Below are positions 4,775 to 7,535 of a stretch of 7,535 bases of DNA, piece after piece. Numbering within the stretch: the stretch's first letter is position 1; every line of letters starts with the position of its first letter. This DNA is from Prevotellaceae bacterium UBA7028 (GTDB lineage Bacteria; Bacteroidota; Bacteroidia; Bacteroidales; Bacteroidaceae). Position numbers and translations under genes: made by a program. The stretch lies in NCBI GenBank assembly GCA_002494215.1, contig DLBF01000008.1, positions 1 through 7,535 on the forward strand, in the 5' to 3' direction. The notes below the pieces were generated by a model that did no database searches, was not told where the DNA came from, and saw only the letters and a list, made by a program, of their open reading frames with translations.

Positions 4775-7087
4775 GTGAAAAAGATTGTATTTCTTTTGTG
4801 CGCCGCATTCATGACGAGCATTGGCGCCCGAGCAATTTCAGATCCTGTGCAGTATGTTAATCCCTTGGTGGGCTCACACTCCACAGGAGGCCTATCCACA
4901 GGTAACACCTATCCTGCTATTGCCCTTCCCTGGGGTATGAACTTCTGGACACCACAGACCGGTAACATGGGTAACGGATGGTGCTACACCTATGATGCAG
5001 AGAAGATTCGTGGTTTTAAGCAGACCCATCAGCCCAGTCCCTGGATGAACGACTATGGTATGTTTAACATCATGCCCGAGTGTGGCGAGGATTATATCTT
5101 CGACGAGAACAAACGTGCCAGCTGGTTCAGCCATAAGGCCGAGGTGAGCAAGCCTCACTACTACAAGGTTTATCTGGCTGATTACGACATCGTAACAGAG
5201 GTGGCTCCCACCAGCAGGGCTGCCATTTTCCGCTTCACCTATCCCGCAGGCAAGAGCTATCTGGTAGTGGATGCCTTCGACCGCGGTTCGTACGTGAAGA
5301 TTATTCCCGAACAGAACAAAATCGTGGGCTATACTACACGTAACAGCGGTGGCGTGCCCAAGAACTTCAAGAACTACTTTGTACTGCAGTTCGACCGTCC
5401 CTTCACCGTTACCGCTATCTGCGATGCCGGTAAGGAGAACAAGTCGGCTCTGGAGACTACCAGTAAGCATGCGCAGGGTGTGGTAGGATTCACTACCAAG
5501 CGTGGCGAGCAGGTGAATGTGCGCGTAGCCAGCTCTTTTATCAGCATAGAGCAGGCTGAGCAGAACCTGAAGGAGCTGGGTAACAAATCTCTTGAGGAGG
5601 TTGCCGAGGCTGGTCGTCAGGAGTGGAACAAGGTGCTCTCTACCATCGATGTACAGGACGAGAGCGATGTTGACCGTCTGCGTACCTTCTACAGCTGCCT
5701 GTACCGTAGCGTACTCTTCCCCCGCAGCTTCTACGAGATTAATGCCAAGGGTGAAGTTGTTCACTACAGTCCCTATAACGGCGAGACATTGCCCGGCTAT
5801 CTGTTTGCCGACACGGGCTTCTGGGACACCTTCCGTGCCCTGTTCCCCTTGGTAAACCTGATGTGGCCTTCTATGAGCCAGAAGATGCAGGAGGGTTGGG
5901 CCAATGCCTACAAGGAGAGCGGCTTCCTGCCCGAATGGAGCGCCCCCGGCCATCGTGCCTGCATGGTAGGTAACAACTCAGCCTCTGTCGTGGCTGATGC
6001 TTACCTGAAGGGTGTTCGTGGTTATGATATCGATGCCCTGTGGGAGGCTGTGAAGCATGGTGCCAATGCCGACCTGCCCCGTACTACCAGCGGCCGTAAG
6101 CAGTGGAAGACCTACAATAAGTTGGGCTATGTTCCCTACGATAGCATCAACGAGAGTGCTGCCCGTACCCTGGAGTATGCCTTCGATGACTGGAGCATCT
6201 ACAAGCTGGGTCAGGCTCTAGGTAAGCCTGAGAAGGAGATTAAGGTATATGCCGAGCATGCTATGAACTACAAGAACCTCTTTGATAAGGAGCATAACTT
6301 GATGCGTGGTAAGTTGGCCAACGGAGAGTGGGCTCCCAACTTCAACCCCTTCAAGTGGGGTGACGCCTTCACAGAGGGTAACAGCTGGCACTATTCATGG
6401 AGCGTGTTCCACGATCCTCAGGGACTGATTGACCTGATGGGTGGTACAGAAACCTTCAATCAGATGTTGGACAGCGTCTTCATCCTGCCTCCTATCTTCG
6501 ACGACAGCTACTACGGTGGTGTTATCCACGAGATTCGCGAGATGCAGATTATGAATATGGGTAACTATGCTCATGGCAACCAGCCCATTCAGCATATGAT
6601 TTACATGTACAACTACAGCGGACAGCCCTGGAAGACCCAGTACTGGTTGCGCGAGACCATGAACCGTATGTACAATGCTCATGCCGACGGCTATTGCGGC
6701 GACGAGGACAACGGTCAGACCTCAGCTTGGTACATCTTCACCGCTATGGGCTTCTATCCTGTATGTCCTGGTTCTAACCAGTATGTGCTGGGTGCTCCCT
6801 ACTTCAAGAAGATGACTTTACATCTCGAGAATGGCAAGGATGTAGTGGTGACCGCTCCCGAGAACAGCGACGTAAACCGTTATGTGCAGAAGCTTACCGT
6901 GAACGGTGCCGAGCATAAGGTTAACTATGTGAACCATGCCGACCTGCTGCAGGGTGCCCGCATGGATTACGTAATGGGTGACAAGGCCAACGAGAACCGT
7001 GGTACCACCCCCGAGGCTGCTCCCTATTCATTCAGCAAGGAGTATAAGGCTGCCGCCAAGAAGGGAAGCAAGAAGTCTAAGAAATAA
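4775..7087 (+). CDS. Exported GH92 alpha-mannosidase (GTG start)
   Basis: Calcium-dependent, inverting exo-alpha-mannosidase family, 770 residues, full length. Start GTG 4775: translation from it gives a signal peptide (MKKIVFLLCAAFMTSIGARA, 1-20). An in-frame TAA (4769-4771) lies just upstream, and the next Met (residue 13) would destroy the signal. Seen: the GH92 opening YVNPLVGS (27-34), then TYPAIALPWGM (45-55) and GFKQTHQP (80-87). Then FADTGFWDTFR (344-354), EGNSWHYSW (534-542), HEIREM (585-590), GNQPIQH (601-607) and CGDEDNGQTSAWY (641-653). By spacing to Bacteroides BT3990 (residue numbers recalled: acid E533, +1-site H584/E585, D642/D644), the equivalents are E534, H585/E586, D643 and D645, all present with a constant offset of one. 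The His-Glu pair was linked to alpha-1,2 specificity, so that linkage is favoured but unproven. The last 16 residues include eight lysines. The GH76 gene starts 11 bp downstream. Confidence 0.94.
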   Translation: MKKIVFLLCAAFMTSIGARAISDPVQYVNPLVGSHSTGGLSTGNTYPAIALPWGMNFWTPQTGNMGNGWCYTYDAEKIRGFKQTHQPSPWMNDYGMFNIMPECGEDYIFDENKRASWFSHKAEVSKPHYYKVYLADYDIVTEVAPTSRAAIFRFTYPAGKSYLVVDAFDRGSYVKIIPEQNKIVGYTTRNSGGVPKNFKNYFVLQFDRPFTVTAICDAGKENKSALETTSKHAQGVVGFTTKRGEQVNVRVASSFISIEQAEQNLKELGNKSLEEVAEAGRQEWNKVLSTIDVQDESDVDRLRTFYSCLYRSVLFPRSFYEINAKGEVVHYSPYNGETLPGYLFADTGFWDTFRALFPLVNLMWPSMSQKMQEGWANAYKESGFLPEWSAPGHRACMVGNNSASVVADAYLKGVRGYDIDALWEAVKHGANADLPRTTSGRKQWKTYNKLGYVPYDSINESAARTLEYAFDDWSIYKLGQALGKPEKEIKVYAEHAMNYKNLFDKEHNLMRGKLANGEWAPNFNPFKWGDAFTEGNSWHYSWSVFHDPQGLIDLMGGTETFNQMLDSVFILPPIFDDSYYGGVIHEIREMQIMNMGNYAHGNQPIQHMIYMYNYSGQPWKTQYWLRETMNRMYNAHADGYCGDEDNGQTSAWYIFTAMGFYPVCPGSNQYVLGAPYFKKMTLHLENGKDVVVTAPENSDVNRYVQKLTVNGAEHKVNYVNHADLLQGARMDYVMGDKANENRGTTPEAAPYSFSKEYKAAAKKGSKKSKK

Positions 7088-7098
7088 CATCTGCTTTC

Positions 7099-7535
7099 AT
7101 GAAAAAGATATTAACCATATTGTGTGCAATGGTTTGTGCTGGCAGTCTGTCGGCACAGACCTTCACCATTACAGACTCCATGCAGTGGAAGGCGTATGAC
7201 GACTTCAACACTGCTCTGCTGGACAAGACTGCAAGTCGATATATCTACAAGGCTGATACCCAACAATCCAAGGCAGACCATCGCGGCAATGGCTATCGCG
7301 ACAATGATGTATCGGGCTGCGCTGCTGCCATCTGGTGTCAGGCTATCTATTATGATATGGTCATCAATGCCTACAACCGCGCCAAGACCGAGGGTAACGA
7401 GGAGTTGATGAAGAAGTACAAGGCACTGCACGACAGAATCTACAGTGGCGAGAAGTCGCATTACGTCAACTTCAACTTCGATAATTCCAATACCAACAAC
7501 GGCTGGTTCGTCTATGACGACATCATGTGGTGGAC
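7099..7535 (+). CDS. Exported GH76 endo-alpha-1,6-mannanase-like protein, N-terminal part
   Basis: Partial gene: 145 complete codons, open at the window end. Seen: ATG 7099 gives MKKILTILCAMVCAGSLSAQ, a signal peptide with probable cleavage around residues 19-20 and no lipobox Cys. The mature part has a helical pattern (VSGCAAAIWCQAIYYDMV at 71-88) and ends in NGWFVYDDIMWW at 134-145. The Asp-Asp pair (D140-D141) followed by Trp-Trp is the GH76 catalytic signature (DDxxWW), in the place of the D124/D125 pair recalled for the Bacillus circulans enzyme. GH76 enzymes cut the alpha-1,6-mannan backbone inside the chain, which complements removal of side-chain mannose by the GH92 enzyme. The 11-bp gap from the GH92 stop points to one transcript. 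Product specificity and total length cannot be judged from this fragment. Confidence 0.82.
   Translation, partial: MKKILTILCAMVCAGSLSAQTFTITDSMQWKAYDDFNTALLDKTASRYIYKADTQQSKADHRGNGYRDNDVSGCAAAIWCQAIYYDMVINAYNRAKTEGNEELMKKYKALHDRIYSGEKSHYVNFNFDNSNTNNGWFVYDDIMWW

Noticed and set aside
4892..5953. Long antisense open frame (about 350 codons) opposite the GH92 gene
   Set aside because: It lies wholly inside a well-supported GH92 gene, has no recognisable motif, and has low-complexity composition typical of a shadow frame.
6575..6595. GNQPIQH in place of the GNEPSHH motif of many GH92 enzymes as a possible loss of function
   Set aside because: From memory, a sizeable GH92 subgroup carries GNQPIQH. 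All the other key residues (E534, D643, D645) are present, so this looks like a clade variant.
7124..7408. Plus-strand open frame overlapping the GH76 gene in another frame
   Set aside because: The frame starting at ATG 7099 has a signal peptide and the GH76 DDxxWW motif; the overlapping frame has neither.
2414..7535. Recent horizontal transfer of the carbohydrate module relative to ribF
   Set aside because: Proline codon use (mainly CCC, then CCT) looks alike in ribF and the GH92 gene, and no integrase, insertion sequence or attachment site is visible. The adjacent tRNA 5' end alone is not evidence of integration.

Overview
The window reads as chromosomal DNA of a Bacteroidales bacterium, most likely Prevotella-like. 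Three things point there. The promoters fit the Bacteroidetes -33 TTTG / -7 TAnnTTTG consensus. The start codons lack Shine-Dalgarno sequences and sit behind A-rich leaders. The gene families (PG_1098-type THUMP-like methyltransferase, Tat-exported Gfo/Idh/MocA protein, DUF1080, GH92, GH76) are typical of that order. The genus is an inference from general character, not from a marker gene.

Layout. Positions 1-20 hold the 5' end of a tRNA gene on the minus strand, cut by the window edge. It diverges from ribF (137-1030, riboflavin kinase/FAD synthetase), and both promoters are packed into 49-127. ribF ends inside a tandem array of seven 7-bp units. A second, three-unit 7-bp array lies just before a SAM-dependent methyltransferase with a THUMP-like C-terminus (1139-2305). 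These are housekeeping-type genes.

From about 2340 the content changes to export-directed carbohydrate enzymes, all on the plus strand: a Tat-signal Gfo/Idh/MocA oxidoreductase (2414-3841), a signal-peptide DUF1080 / 3-keto-disaccharide hydrolase-type protein (3893-4651), a GH92 alpha-mannosidase (4775-7087, GTG start) and the first 145 codons of a GH76 endo-alpha-1,6-mannanase-like protein (7099 to the window end). GH92 plus GH76 is a classic alpha-mannan pairing. The oxidoreductase/DUF1080 pair is of the kind associated with 3-keto-glycoside chemistry.

The most interesting reading is that oxidative (3-keto) and hydrolytic glycoside cleavage are combined in one alpha-mannoside locus. This is an inference from gene order. 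A 123-bp gap with a GC-rich hairpin separates the two pairs, so they may be separately controlled. No SusC/SusD pair, regulator, mobile element, CRISPR array or riboswitch is visible. No gene-free stretch exceeds about 125 bases.
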